A stretch of DNA of 64,000 nt from Salvator merianae (GCA_003586115.2 QVOM02000057.1:4331147-4395146), one strand, 5' to 3'; shown: positions 44,970-56,735, counted from the first letter of the stretch. Notes: a model not told the origin generated them from the sequence alone. A program made the numbers and translations.

Positions 44970-47900
44970 CTGTGGTGGAAAAGGCAAAAAATTAATAATA
45001 ATGCAGTTAGTCAAAGGAATCAACTGTGATTTGCTGGCAGCTTGGCTGAAGCCAACTACAATATTTACATTTTCAGCTCTAAGCTGACAACTTTGAGATT
45101 CTTTCCTAACTTTTCTCTTGTGCCATTAACAGCAGCCGTAACCAGGAAAAGAAAATCTGCTGCTTGCGTTTTGCGCCTGCATAACTGGAGAGAGACAGGT
45201 CTTGCTAGCGGAAGAGCTGCACACGAGATAGAGAAGACGCAGAACAGAGATGGAGGGAGAGGCACATAAATGGGATTTTCTGTTACTGCTGCACTGCCCA
45301 GCTCAGGTTGGGAAGGAGGCCTCCCTATTTTTCTTTCAGAACCGCCAACTTTGGTGAAGGGGAGGTTTGACTAAGCACGGAAGTCTTGCTGCATTCATGA
45401 AAGGTGCAGAGCTACCATCTTTACTGTAGGTCAGTCATCCAAAAATTGAACTGCTGACAATTCATTCTCTCTTCCTCCTCGAAGACCACTGCCGTTTTAA
45501 TGTTCTGTCCCTCCTCGAAAACCACTGCCGTTTTAATGTTCTGTCCCTCCTCGAAAACCACTGCCGTTTTAATGTTCTGTCCCTCCTCGAAAACCACTGC
45601 CGTTTTAATGTTCTGTCCCTCCTCGAAAACCACTGCCGTTTTAATGTTCTGTCCCTCCTCGAAGGCCACTGTCATTTTTTAACGTTCTGTCCCTCCTCGA
45701 AAACCACTGCCGTTTTAATGTTCTGTCCCTCCTGAAAACCACTGCCGTTTTAATGGTCTGTCCCTCCTTGCATTAGAAAGGAAATGGCCCTGGAAGGCAG
45801 CTGTTTTCAGTCAGGTGGGAAAAAACTTATCCTGGAAACCAGTCTGTAAGGTGCCTCCTCTTTCCTCTATCACTCTACGCAGCGAGGGAGAACCACCTCA
45901 AGAATCATCAGAAGAGGCCCCAGATAAAGTAGCTTTGGAGTGGGTGCAATGACCCAGGAGTTGGATGGGGACAGGTGCATATCCAGAGGTGTCCAGCTAT
46001 TTGGATACCTCACTCCTGGATCAGCTGGGGCTCCCATACGGGTGCAGCCAAAGTCTCCAAAAATTCTTCCACGGGGCGTGCAAGCCGTTCAGCCTCTCGA
46101 AAGACATTTTAGCCTTCTTGTTTCCCTGTGTTCTGGGAAGACTGACTTTGTCACGTAACATTAGGGAGAGGGAAAAAAACAACCCAAAGGTACCTGTTTG
46201 CATGTTACAAAGGTTGAGATTGAGAGGGTGTGCAAACAAAGGAAGGCTAACCTTGAGGCAAGCGGAAGGGGTTTGCTTTGGTTGCCAATCGGGCCTGATA
46301 TTCTAGGTAATAAATTATGGAGCTGTGTTTTCGGTGGACAGGAAGATATTTGTGACCTACGTCAGTAGTAGCCGCCTAGCTACATCTTCCTATGAAAACA
46401 ATAAAGCAACAAGAAGAAACCTCCCAGTTGGTTACTGGCCCGCATACTGTACAGCTAGCACGGATGGATTTTTCGGTTTAGAACCAGCGGCGATACTAGG
46501 TTTTTAAATAGTAACCACCATTCACCACTGAGTATTGCTAAAGGCGCAGTATTGCACTGCGGAATCCCCAACAGGGAAAGGAGAAGCCACTGAAAGGGAT
46601 GCAAGTTAATCAGCTGGGTTTTCAAACAAATAGATTTTTTTAGAAAACGAAATGTACCAAGAATTTAGAAAGGTCCCCTTTCTTCCGCCTGTTTCCACGC
46701 ACGGGAAAGGCGCTGAGTCCCTTTCTGAGATTCCCCTAAGGGCAGTGGGGGGCTAGCAACTTGTTCTCCCCCTTTCTAAGAAAGGGGCAGGCGGGCGGAG
46801 GCCAAGCGAACCAAAACTGTCTCCGCCGCGACCCGTCAAACTTCGCACAAGTGTCGCTTCCTCCCAGGGGTTAAAAGCTGAAAGCAACCAGCTGCTGTCA
46901 GGAGTCTTGGAAGCGGGCCAAAATCCTCACCAGCAGCAGCTCAATGTCATGTGTAAACACAGCGCGGTCACGCAGCCGGGGAGCAGCCAAGCCAGCTGCC
47001 CCCGCCAAGGACAAACGGGATCCCCCCCCCCGCGAGTTTGGCGTCCCCCTCTTCCGCAAATCTGCCTCTCTGCCTTCAGCTGTGGCATCAGTGGAACAGC
47101 AAGGGCGGGAAGGGGGCACAGCCCTGGCCGTAGGTTGGCAGACCCAAAGGCCACCCCAGGCCTCCCGGCTCCGGCTCCAGCTCCATCCCTTCCCCCCTCC
47201 CCTTTCGCTTCTCAGCCCCGCAGGTGTGGAGCTAAATATTTGCCCAGGCCTTCTGTGTTTGTACAGCAGAGATGTGTGCGGAAAGGAACAGATGTGGCCA
47301 GCTCCGGCGAGAACGAGTAGGACAAGGGGCAGAGCTGGAGTGGTTGTGGCGGAACGGCTCAGCTCTCGCCCTGCCCAGCGTCCTGCGGGTGGCAGGCACC
47401 CAAGGGCGCCCGCTCCCAGCCGCCGCCGCTGAGAGGGGGTGAGCCCAGACCGGGTCCTGTCAGTGCAGGTCGCCCCGGCGATGGGCCTCCCTTGGCATGA
47501 CGGACACACTGCCCTTTCTCAAGGGATTCTGGCCCGAGGAGAACGGCAGTGGCTGCTCCGGCCATGTCCTCAGCCTGCCTGTGGCCCGAGGCAGGGCAGA
47601 GGAGCGCCATAAACATGGATGCCGCGTGCCATAGAGAGCCAGTGGCTAGAGCATCAGGCCAGGCCCTAGCAGTCCTCGGACTGGAATCTCCATTCAGCCA
47701 GGGAAGCCCGTGGGGTGACCTGCATCAGTCACGGCCTACCTCACAGGCCTGTCGCGGGGATAAAAAGGGAGAATGGCGGCAAAGCGCTCCCAGACGGCCA
47801 GGGTGGGGTCCCACCCAGCCTACACTCTAGGAGCCAAGTGGCAGCTTGGCCTCCTTGAGGTCGCAAGCAGAGCAACGGTCCAGAAGACCGAGAGCCGCAG

Positions 47901-50900
47901 GTTCGATCCCCGATATCTCCCCGGATGCTCGGCAGGGAACGGCATGGTTCGCTAGGCAGCCAGTTTGTGCCTGAAAGGGTGGCCGCAGGGGGCTTACTTT
48001 CCTCAGCCACTGGGAGCCTGGTGAAAGGGACAGATGCCTCCAAGGGGGGCACCACTCCCGGCAGCTGGATGGGCACATGGGGTGGTTTCTAGGATCGAAG
48101 CAGGGGGCTGTATCCCTCAAACAGCACCGTGCCCTGGCAAAGCGCGGGTTCAGACGGCGGTGGAGCAGAATTAAGTTACTCCTAACCACACAGGGGCAGC
48201 GCGGGGGCGCCTAGAGGCGGGGGCGAGAGCTTTGGTACCCAAGATCAGGATGGGATCGCCTCTCTGGCAGCAATGGGAGGGAGGGAAGGAAGGAAAGAGA
48301 GGGAGGGAGGGAGGAAGAGGAGGAAAGGAAGAACGAAAGGAGGAGGAGGCAGCGTGAGAAAGAGGGACGGAAGGCGGGATTCCTACTCACCTGGCTGTAG
48401 AGGTTTGGCTTGCCCATCCCGGGCGCGGCGTACCGCCCGTGCGTCTGGTAGGTGGGGTACTCGTTCATGGTGCGGTAGGAGTTCCGGCTACTCAGTACAT
48501 CCATGCTGCCCCGGTGGTGCCGCCGGCAATAATAGACGATCTGAGGGGCGGCGGAGAAGGGGAGGATGAAGCGGGTGGGGGCAGAACGGACAGCCCAGCA
48601 GCCCGGCTTTTCGCCGGGCGTCCCAGGAGCGCGGGATAACCTGCGCGAAAGGCCCCAGGTGCCCGGCAGGGTTCTCGCGCGGCAGGGCCTCGGTGCCCGG
48701 GAGCCGCGGCGCGATACTCACCAGGACGAGGCAGGCGATGAGGGCGAGCAGCACCAGGATGCAGACGAGGACCAGGAGCGCGATCCCCCAGCCGGGGACG
48801 TCTTCGGGAGCGGTGGGAATAATAGGGCTTCTGCTCCCTACGAAGAGAAGAGAGGTTAATGGTCCAGGCAGGATTAAACCTTAGATGCAGACAGGTCCTC
48901 ACTCCAGCCAGTATGCTACCCTGCATTACAGCCTGGGGGTTCTTGCTGTGCCACCCAGTCCCACCTCTTATGGTAAAACTCCTCACCTGTAACTTCAGCC
49001 AGCTGAAGATTTTGGAGCTTGTCCACAGGTGCGCTCCTCAAAAGTTCAGGCACCCTTTTCACAAACGTCTCGCCGGTGTCATTGTTTCCTTCAAAACTGA
49101 GTGCTGAGTAGACTGCAACGGATCCAGGCCTGTGTGTTATGGAAGAAAAGAGGAAGAAAGGAAGAAAAAGAAAGGAAGGAAGGAAAACCATTAGGGACCC
49201 CCAGAACATGTCCATTTACGCACCTATTTCTCTAGATTCGGGACAAAGGTTATGCTTTGCATACAGGAGGTCCCACGGCCAAGTCCCTTCGGGTGACCCC
49301 CGAGCCTGAAGCAGCCCACAGCTGTGCGCAAACTAGGGTTCACCCACTATTTACCACACTGAATTTTGCACCCTGGTGGTTTACCAAAGAAATCCTGCAA
49401 CACAACTGTTTGGACAAGGCACCTTAGAGGCACCGTGGCCGTGACCAAGCAAAATCTAAAGAGGAGGACTTTTCCCAAGAGTAGAGAGAGAACTGCCAGC
49501 CCCATGGAAATATAAACTGCTGCAAAACCCGGTCGGCTGCCTCCAGAAAAGGCAATCATGTTCAAAGGCAGATGTTAAATTTCAAAGGTGGGCACCGGCT
49601 TCAGCAATCTGCTTTGGAGTTAATTGGGCAACGATCACGTGTATTGCAAAGCATGGCACGGCTCCTACTTCTTAAATCCCCTTTTTAGTAGAAGGAGCTG
49701 TACTTTGCTGCCCTGAACAAGGAGGAAAAGGGACCCTGTGGAAAATGAGAATGAGTTTGTACTGCCTTTGCAATTGTGAATGTCCAGGAATCCTATACGT
49801 TCGCGCCGTAATCTCAACAACCACTGAATCTTTGCAACTCTGATATATTTATAATTCCATACCTGAATGCCACCAGAGTGTATCCACGGTATTCCTTATG
49901 ATAAAGGCATGTTGGACAGGCATAAATTTCGTGATACTGCAGAAGCAAAGGCACATTGGAAGCATGTTAGATTTTTCAGGGACCCGAGGCACGGTTGAGG
50001 GATAGGCCTAGAAAGAACTAATGCTTCCCCATAGTCTTGAATACAAGGCCTCATTTTCCCCCCTCCCCCCTCTGAAAGAACACCTCCCCCATTATAAACC
50101 TAGAAGAGCTATTAATGCGGGTTCCACATCATACAGAACACCGTCTTACGATAGCTTGCAGTCGGGCCTTCTCAGTGGTGGCACCTTCCTTTTCATTTAC
50201 ACTTACAATCTTCAGGCAGCTATTGAAAACCTTACTTTTTGTGCAGGCCTTCCCAGTGTGGAAGTTTGTTCCTCCCACTCAGATTTGGATGTGTTTTCCC
50301 TGCTGTTTTCACTCTGCCTTTTACCCTTGTTTTTAATGTTTTTGAAAACTGCTTTGAGATTTATTCTTTTTAAATGGAAAGCATTAGAAAAATGTCTTAA
50401 ATAAATAAATGTGGTTCAGTCTGCAATCAGAACCTATCGAAATTTTGCTTCAGTTTCTTTTTATGCTGTTCTAGTCTGAGACTCTGCTTCGTTGCAAAGG
50501 CGCCCTTCTGGGGTCTCCCGGGGCTACTGGTCTCTACTTCTCTCCCAAAACCCCAAAGTGGAAGCACCCTGGTTGCCACAAAAAGGCGCCTCAAGCTCTT
50601 TGCACAAGGAATGGCACCCAGACCATGCCAGGGCCAACTCGGTGTGGCAAAAGGGCTGTGCCCAGGTACAAACGTCCCTTCTAAAGCGGCTCACCCAGTG
50701 GTAATAGAGTTGTCGAGCCACTTTAGCCTGCTGGGTCATTGTGGAGGTACCTGCCCAAGGTACCTTCCACTGTTTAAAAGGAGACATCCTCATAGTTTAG
50801 GGGTAGGCATCCCTGTAGCTCAGTGATAGAGCAAAGTGCTAAGAAAGCAGAGGGTTGCCAGTTCAATCCCAGCCTCTCCCTAGAAGTAAGAAATGGCAAA

Positions 50901-53900
50901 CCACTTCTGTAACCCTGCCAAGAAAACTGTGTAGAGGTGCTGTGGAGTGTGGGAGTGGCTGTCGCTCAGACGTAAACTACCTGGAAAGCAGAGGGTTGCC
51001 GGTTTGATCCCCAGCCTCTCCCTGGAAGTAGGCAAGGGTAAACCACTTCTGTACCTCTGCCAAGAAAACTGCAGAGAGGGACCTATGCAGGGGCCCATCT
51101 AGTCAACCAGGGGTCTCTGTGGTACCCAAGAACAACAATCCCTCATTATTCAGTTTTAATATCTCTTTGTGTATCTGCAACTGGAGAAATGCGTGTGCTT
51201 TAGGGATTTATGATTTGCTTTTTTCCCTAGTTAGCATCTGAGATTGGCGTTTTCTCATCCTTCTTGGGGGGATAGGGGGATTTGAACCTGTCAGCTCAGA
51301 ATCCTGGCACTGTTTTAGGATCCTACATGGTGGCGCTCTGGGAGCACGGTACTGCCCAGTTTGGCACTTCTAAGTCCTCCTCATTCGGCATTTTGGCAAC
51401 CCTGGCAAAGCACTCACCATCTTGTTAATTGTCTCGTTGAGTTCCCGGTATCCCAGGGTGGGTGGATATAGCAAATCATCGGTAAAAATCCAATTTGTGA
51501 TATGATAGCTGAGGTAAATAATTATCACAGAAGGGGTGGTGCTTTGAGTAGGACTCCTCTCTGTGGTGGAGCTTGGAGGAGGAGATGTTTTGGAGCTATG
51601 GGATGGCGTTGAGGAGACAGTTGAGACTGCAGATTTCTCATGAGCAGTTGTAGAGGCTGCAGTAGTAGTAATAGTAGAGATGTCATGAGCAGTTGTAGGG
51701 CTTGGAGGAGGAGATGTTCTGGAGCTACTGGGTGGCATCGAGGAGACGGTTGAGGCTGTAGTATTAGGAGTAGAATTGTCATGAGCGGTTGTAGGGGCCA
51801 CACTAGTAGTAGTAATGTTAGAGGTATCATGAGACGTTGTAGTACTTGGGGAAGTAGATGCAGTGGACCCATCGGATGGCATCGCGGAGGCATTTGAGGC
51901 CGTAGTATTAGGAGTAGATGTGTCATGAACAGTTGTAGGGGCCGTACTAGTAGTAGTAATGCTAGAGGTATCATGAGACGTTGTAGTACTTGGGGAAGTA
52001 GATGCAGTGGACCCATCGGATGGCATCGCGGAGGCATTTGAGGCCGTAGTATTAGGAGTAGATGTGTCATGAACAGTTGTAGGGGCCGTACTAGTAGTAG
52101 TAATGCTAGAGGTATCATGAGACGTTGTAGTACTTGGGGAAGTAGATGCAGTGGACCCATCGGATGGCATCGCGGAGGCATTTGAGGCCGTAGTATTAGG
52201 AGTAGATGTGTCATTAACAGTTGTAGGGGCCGTACTAGTAGTAGTAATGCTAGAGGTATCATGAGACGTTGTAGTACTTGGAGAAGTAGATGCAGTGGAC
52301 CCATCGGATGGCATTGTGGAGGTATTTGAGGCTGTAGTATTAGGAGTAGATGTGTCATTAACAGTTGTAGGGGCTGCGCTAGTACAGTATTCTAATCTAG
52401 CAAGAACATGGAAGAGGTTTGCTACTGCATTTTTTTAAATTCACCTTCCCAATCCCAGCTTGTAGATCCTGGATTTCTTGGTGGTCTCCCATCCAAGTAC
52501 TCCCCAGGCCTGTGCCCACATAGCCTTGGAAGCTCACTGCGTAACCTTGGCCCAGTCACCCCCTGCATGATCGGGAGGAAGTACTAGTATTGCAGAGGAG
52601 ATTTCACTAGGCATGCCAGAAGAGTAAATAATAGTGCCAGATCTCCAGCACCCTATTTTCACTTCTGAATTGAGTGACCAACAGATCACTCTTTCTGGTG
52701 GCTCCAGCTGCCATGCCGGCGAGCTGTTGCTATTTTTGCAATGTTTGGCAGCTACTACAGGCCCCCCAACAACAGTGCAGACGCAGAGATGCCCAGAAAC
52801 AAGAATCACAACTTTGGTTCACTGTCGAACCGAACACCCGTTTGCCCAGCTCGACCGCAAACCATTTAATCGAACAAAAGGGTGGTTTTGCGTTCAATTC
52901 AAAAAACCTGTTCAAAAACCTGCGCCCATGACGTGCCCAAAAGATCACCTAGTAAGGAATTACTTTCATTGGCAGCTAACTGGTGGTCCGTCCAGTCCCC
53001 TGAACTCAGAAACCCAGGAACGCAGATGAAAAGCAGAAAGGAACGACATCTCTGCATGGGGAGTTGGCAAAGGGTTTCTGGCGTCATCGGTCACCCTTCC
53101 TTTGAAGCGTAATCTCTCATCAGCCTGTCTGCTAACTTTGCAAGGACCGGAACTTGATCTTTTAAGAGAAAGGCGGTGTTGCAGCTGCAACAGGTTCCTG
53201 TCTTAATTCTCAGCTACTTCAGGTTGGATGGGGAGAAACACCCTCGCTTGAGGCCGTGGACGGAAGTCACTACAAGTAATTTTTTGAGTGGAGGCTTACG
53301 CTAGGGTGTACCTACAGTTTCCGAGTCCCGGGGGTGGGGGAAGCAGCCAGAAGGGGGCGCCATTCACAGCATGCAGGACTCAGGGTCCTTGGCTTGCCTA
53401 TGTACAAAACCTGGAGCCAGTGGCTACCCAAGAGATACCCTGGAACGAATTGCTTTAATGACTCATTATGACTCATTATAGTCTCCTGGGCTGAGGAAAG
53501 CACGTTAAAGGAAGAAATGGAGCTACCCACGTACAGAAAGCGGGCAGGGTGTTTTCAACGTGGTTTTCACTGACTATTGTCCCACGAAATCTTAACCAAC
53601 GTATGGCGGTCCTGCTTATCTTTATGGTGCTGCTGGATTCTTGAGGACTAGAAACTTGATCTAAATGAGGGAGATCACGTCCCCATGTCAGGACGCCTGG
53701 TCCCACGGAATCTTGTCCAGGCCGGAGCCCTTCTAGTGCAGCATCCTGTCTCACCCAGTGGCCCACCAGTTGCTTCTGGGCATCTCAAGCAGAAGACAAA
53801 GGTGAAACCTTCACCTGCTCTCAACTCCCTGCAAATGGCCTTGAGAGGCATCCTGCCTGCCCCTCCCACCTGGAGCCATTACCTAGGCATCCATTCTTGT

Positions 53901-55212
53901 AGCCACTGATACACCTGTTCTCCATGAATTTGTCAATAAGAACAGAAGAGACACATGCTGGATCAGGCCACGGCCCATTTAGTCCAGCATCCTGTCTCAC
54001 ACAGTGGCCCACCAATTGCTTATGGACATTCTCAAGGAGAAGGCAAAAGCAAAACCCTCACCTTCTCTCTACTTCCTGCAAATGGCCTTGAGAGGCATAC
54101 CGCCCGTCTCTCCAACCTGCAGGTGGTACCTGGACACCCATTCTAGACAAGAACATGAGAAGCCCTGCTGGATCAGGCCAGAGCCCATCCAGTCCAACAT
54201 CCCATCTGACACAGCTGCCCACCAGTTGCTTCTGAACATTCTCTGGGCGAAGTCAGAGCAGTGTTTTCCTATTTCCCTAAACCAGTCCAACGTAATGCCT
54301 CGCTCCACAGCAGCTGAGCTATGTTCCTGTTTTCACAGCCTGCCCCACGCTGCCCGCCCGAGAGATAACCTGGCAGAGAACTGCTTTCATCTCGGGCTAA
54401 TTGGTGATCACGGTCTCTTGGGTCCGGGAACACAAATGAAAGGCAGAATAAGCGAAACTCCAGCCGGGCACAGGAGGTGGGCAGAGAACGTTTGATGTTA
54501 TTGCCCAGGAAAGCATATCCTACAGCCGACCGGTTTATCTCCAAGGTCTTGCTGGATTCCTTCTCACGTAAATTAAGTGGCCTGGCTGAAGGAACGGAGC
54601 AAGACGTTGGAACACGTCAGGAATCTGATCCTGGAAATCCTCACCCGGACTGACTGTCCTGGGCGCTTCATTAAAACGCACATCAGAGCGCCGCAATCCC
54701 AGGCACTTTGTTAAAACTCACGTCTGAGCGCTCCAATCTAACCACCTCCGAAGCAGCACAGCTAGGGTAGAACAGGCCCCTCACTCCATGCAGACGGAGA
54801 TCTCCCCCCCCCCCAATGAAACAAACCCCACCATGGATAGAGGGCAATAATAAATAAACCGCCAAATGCTCCCCCGGGGTCCCTTTTGTGCTTCCTGGGA
54901 CCACAGAAAAGGCACGGCTCCCCCAACAGCAGTTAAGGCACCTGAGCCCAACGCACCCAGGGGGGTGGGCAAGGGTGGGGGGGAGGAGTCCTGACCGGCA
55001 AAAGTATTTGTTGCTGCAAGGATTTTGGAAGAATCAAGCAGCTCAGGTAAAAATGCAGGCAGGTGAAAGGCAATAAAGGTGGGAAATAAAGGTGAGGGGA
55101 AAGACTTCCTTCTTCTTCCTTTCCTCTTTCTTTCTCTCCTTGCCTCCCTCGCTCCCCGTTCTTCCTTCCTTTCCTTCCTTCCTCCCCCCTTCCTTCTTTC
55201 TTTCCATCCTTC

Positions 55213-55259
<47 letters not shown>

Positions 55260-55333
55260 CTCTCTCTGTCCCTCCCTCCCTCCGTTCCTTCCTTCGTTCC
55301 TTCCTTCCTTCTATTTCTTTCTCTCTGCCTCCC

Positions 55334-55381
<48 letters not shown>

Positions 55382-55391
55382 TTTCTTTCTT

Positions 55392-55431
<40 letters not shown>

Positions 55432-56065
55432 CCCAACACCTGAGGTGGACACTCGTAATGGCAGCTAGGGCGGACACCCCAAGCCCTCTCCGCCCTGGCC
55501 TTTGGCTGAGGGAGTAGCATCCCCTCCCCTCTGTCACTAAGATCTTCAGGTATCCGGTGGGATAGATATATAGATAAGTAAACAAATAAATAAGGAGGCA
55601 ACCCCCTCCCCAATTGGTCATTAGCTGTGGCAGCCACAACGTTTTGGGTACCAGCCTGGTTAAAGGAAACCGAGAAGTTAAGGCAGCTCGACCGCCGGTT
55701 TTCCTCCTGGCGGCCCTCAGAACCGCTGCTGCTCCAGCACAAATGAGGTTCTACGCCCTTCTTACGTTTTGGGGAGGGTGGGTGTGTTTTGTAACTCCCC
55801 CCCTTGCGCTCCCCTGAGCCTCCTCTGCCCTGCGTTTAACCCCTCCGGAGTCACCCCCCCCAAGCCACCCCCAAATCTGGGGAGACGGCGCATGGCACGT
55901 GTCTTCCAGCAAAGGGGGGAAAAGACGCCTTTACTCCTGTTTCCCTCCGCATCAGGGAGGTCTACCCAAGCTTCGCCCACCCGCTCAGTTCGCCAGCCGC
56001 TCACCTGTAGCCAACGCCAGAAGCATCCATGCCAGGGCGAGGGGACGCGGGAGTTTTCCTTCCAT
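44901..56065 (-). CDS. MUC1: MUC1, transmembrane mucin with SEA domain (seven-exon gene)
   Basis: Seven coding exons (56065-56005, 52373-51418, 49936-49863, 49129-48987, 48837-48722, 48540-48391, 44969-44901) join in frame to 1569 bp, or 522 aa. Order: signal peptide (1-20); Ser/Thr/Pro-rich mucin region with 48-residue units; SEA domain (about 302-411) with the autocleavage motif GSVAV at 366-370; one membrane span (about 429-454) after [13 protein letters not shown]; a 68-residue cytoplasmic tail with [12 protein letters not shown] (476-487) and SYTNPAVA (511-518). MUC1 is an apical epithelial surface mucin whose SEA domain self-cleaves into two associated subunits and whose tail binds signalling adaptors. 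The ectodomain repeat differs from the 20-residue human repeat. The tail lacks the human YEKV site and has one membrane-proximal Cys. A TATA-type promoter precedes exon 1. Confidence 0.93.
45484..45772 (-). repeat. 36 bp minisatellite in the last MUC1 intron
   Basis: About eight units of CCACTGCCGTTTTAATGTTC then TGTCCCTCCTCGAAAA. On the minus (MUC1-sense) strand it is an open frame of 12-residue repeats ([12 protein letters not shown]). No coding role is supported. Confidence 0.95.
47636..47830 (+). repeat. CORE-SINE-like fragment in the last MUC1 intron
   Basis: CAGTGGCTAGAGCATCAGGC ... ACTGGAATCTCCATTCAGCC ... CCTACCTCACAGGCCTG, in tRNA-like sense orientation. Confidence 0.5.
48391..48540 (-). 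CDS. MUC1: MUC1 coding exon 6 (membrane-proximal tail)
   Basis: 150 bp, 50 codons between CCCCTCAG and GTGAGT. It encodes [11 protein letters not shown], a YRTM motif and [12 protein letters not shown]. Confidence 0.95.
48722..48837 (-). CDS. MUC1: MUC1 coding exon 5 (transmembrane)
   Basis: 116 bp between TTCGTAG and GTGAGT. It encodes a short stalk then [20 protein letters not shown]. Confidence 0.95.
48987..49129 (-). CDS. MUC1: MUC1 coding exon 4 (SEA, C-terminal half)
   Basis: 143 bp between ACACACAG and GTGAGG. It starts just before the PGSVAV cleavage motif and ends in phase 1 at AEVT. Confidence 0.94.
49863..49936 (-). CDS. MUC1: MUC1 coding exon 3 (SEA, middle)
   Basis: 74 bp between CTTCTGCAG and GTATGG. 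It encodes [20 protein letters not shown] plus LVAF and ends in phase 2. It contains a CPTC cysteine pair. Confidence 0.88.
50020..50410 (+). repeat. LINE-tail-like repeat in MUC1 intron (duplicated at 62360-62755)
   Basis: CTTGCAGTCGGGCCTTCTCA with a tail GCTTTGAGATTTATTC ... AAATAAATAAATG; part of the segmental duplication. Confidence 0.6.
50804..51130 (+). repeat. tRNA-derived SINE, tandem dimer (duplicated at 63145-63470)
   Basis: Two units of the CTGTAGCTCAGTGATAGAGC family, ending CTCTGTGGTACCCAAGAACA, inside the MUC1 intron after exon 2. Confidence 0.85.
51418..52373 (-). CDS. MUC1: MUC1 coding exon 2 (mucin repeats and SEA N-terminus)
   Basis: 956 bp. The upstream boundary is set at GCGCAG because it restores phase 1 with exon 1; its pyrimidine tract is weak. 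The downstream donor is ATG/GTGAGT. It encodes about five 48-residue Ser/Thr-rich units and then [16 protein letters not shown] ... LNETINKM, the start of the SEA fold. Confidence 0.87.
51738..52373 (-). repeat. MUC1: MUC1 144 bp coding minisatellite (48-residue unit)
   Basis: Unit starts [20 protein letters not shown] and recurs with spacing exactly 144 bp (ATGs near 52314, 52170, 52026, 51882, with a diverged unit at 51738). Units are rich in Ser/Thr and include N-D-T/H-D-T, N-T-T and N-A-S triplets. Confidence 0.95.
53715..54245 (+). repeat. Dispersed repeat R1, three head-to-tail copies in MUC1 intron 1
   Basis: R1 units at about 53715-53925, 53937-54155 and 54150-54245 (the last truncated). 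Confidence 0.85.
55095..55435 (-). repeat. Pyrimidine microsatellite in MUC1 intron 1
   Basis: About 340 bp of CTTT/CCTT/CT units on the plus strand, so GAAA-type purine runs on the MUC1 sense strand. Confidence 0.95.
56005..56065 (-). CDS. MUC1: MUC1 coding exon 1 (signal peptide)
   Basis: 61 bp encoding [20 protein letters not shown] plus one base, donor GTGAGC. A basic start and hydrophobic core form a typical signal peptide, ending in phase 1 as in human MUC1. Confidence 0.85.
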
Positions 56066-56189
56066 GGCAAACGCCTGATGTGATGCTAGGGGGTGGGGTG
56101 GGGGGCTCAGACTGGCTTCTCTCCTCTCCCTTTGTAATCTCCCCAGGCAGATCTGCTGGGCTGCAGGCAAACTCACTGGCAGGCAAATG

Positions 56190-56260
56190 CCACTGGTAGG
56201 AATTTATATGAGCACACCTGAGCACAGGTGAGGAGGGAGGGGTAAGAAGCCACGCCCCCA
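56190..56260 (-). promoter_or_regulatory. MUC1: MUC1 core promoter
   Basis: A TATA box (TATAAATT, 56208-56201 on the minus strand) lies about 140 bp upstream of the MUC1 ATG. Two E-boxes (near 56215 and 56225) and a KLF/Sp-type GGGGCGTGG box (about 56258-56250) lie just upstream. Human MUC1 is also TATA-driven with GC boxes. Confidence 0.65.
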
Positions 56261-56435
56261 GAGTCTGAGTTATGCCCACAGCCGACCAGCCAGGGGAGGG
56301 GACGGGAGGGGAAATAGGTTTGCTTGGCAAAAGACAACTTTTTTCTTTCCTGATTATCCGCTTCCTACACGGAGAAGCGAGATTTTATTTTGTTCAAAAT
56401 CCACTTCTGTATCTCTGTCCAAAAATCTGCATAGA

Positions 56436-56735
56436 GGGGCCCATGGAGTGGTTAAAGCTCAGTGGTAGAGAAAACTGCCTGGAAAGTGGAAGACTGCCAA
56501 TTTGATCCTCAGACGCTCCATGGGAACAGGGAATGGCAAACCACTTCTGTATATCCACCAAGAAAACTGCATATAGGTGTCCATTGACTGGGAGCGTCTG
56601 TAGCTTAGTTGTAAAGCAAACTGCCTAGAAAGCAGAGGGTCACTGCTTTGATCCCCAGCCTCTCCCTGGAAGTAGGCAACAGCAAACCACTCCTATGTCC
56701 ATGTCAGGAAAACTGCAAGCAGTCAACCAGAAGTC
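56436..56735 (+). repeat. tRNA-derived SINE, tandem dimer
   Basis: Two diverged units (TAAAGCTCAGTGGTAGAG and TGTAGCTTAGTTGTAAAGC), preceded by the tail of a third. Confidence 0.8.

Noticed and set aside
45484..45772. CRISPR-like regular repeats
   Set aside because: Directly adjoining 36 bp units without unique spacers, in a vertebrate intron; a minisatellite.
51525..52358. Leu/Pro/Met-rich 277-residue minus-strand frame
   Set aside because: Alternative frame of the MUC1 mucin exon; its unit length is divisible by three, so all frames repeat. The Ser/Thr/Pro frame links to the SEA domain and is the real one.
55043..55639. Arg/Lys/Glu-rich minus-strand frame
   Set aside because: Reverse complement of a pyrimidine microsatellite in MUC1 intron 1.
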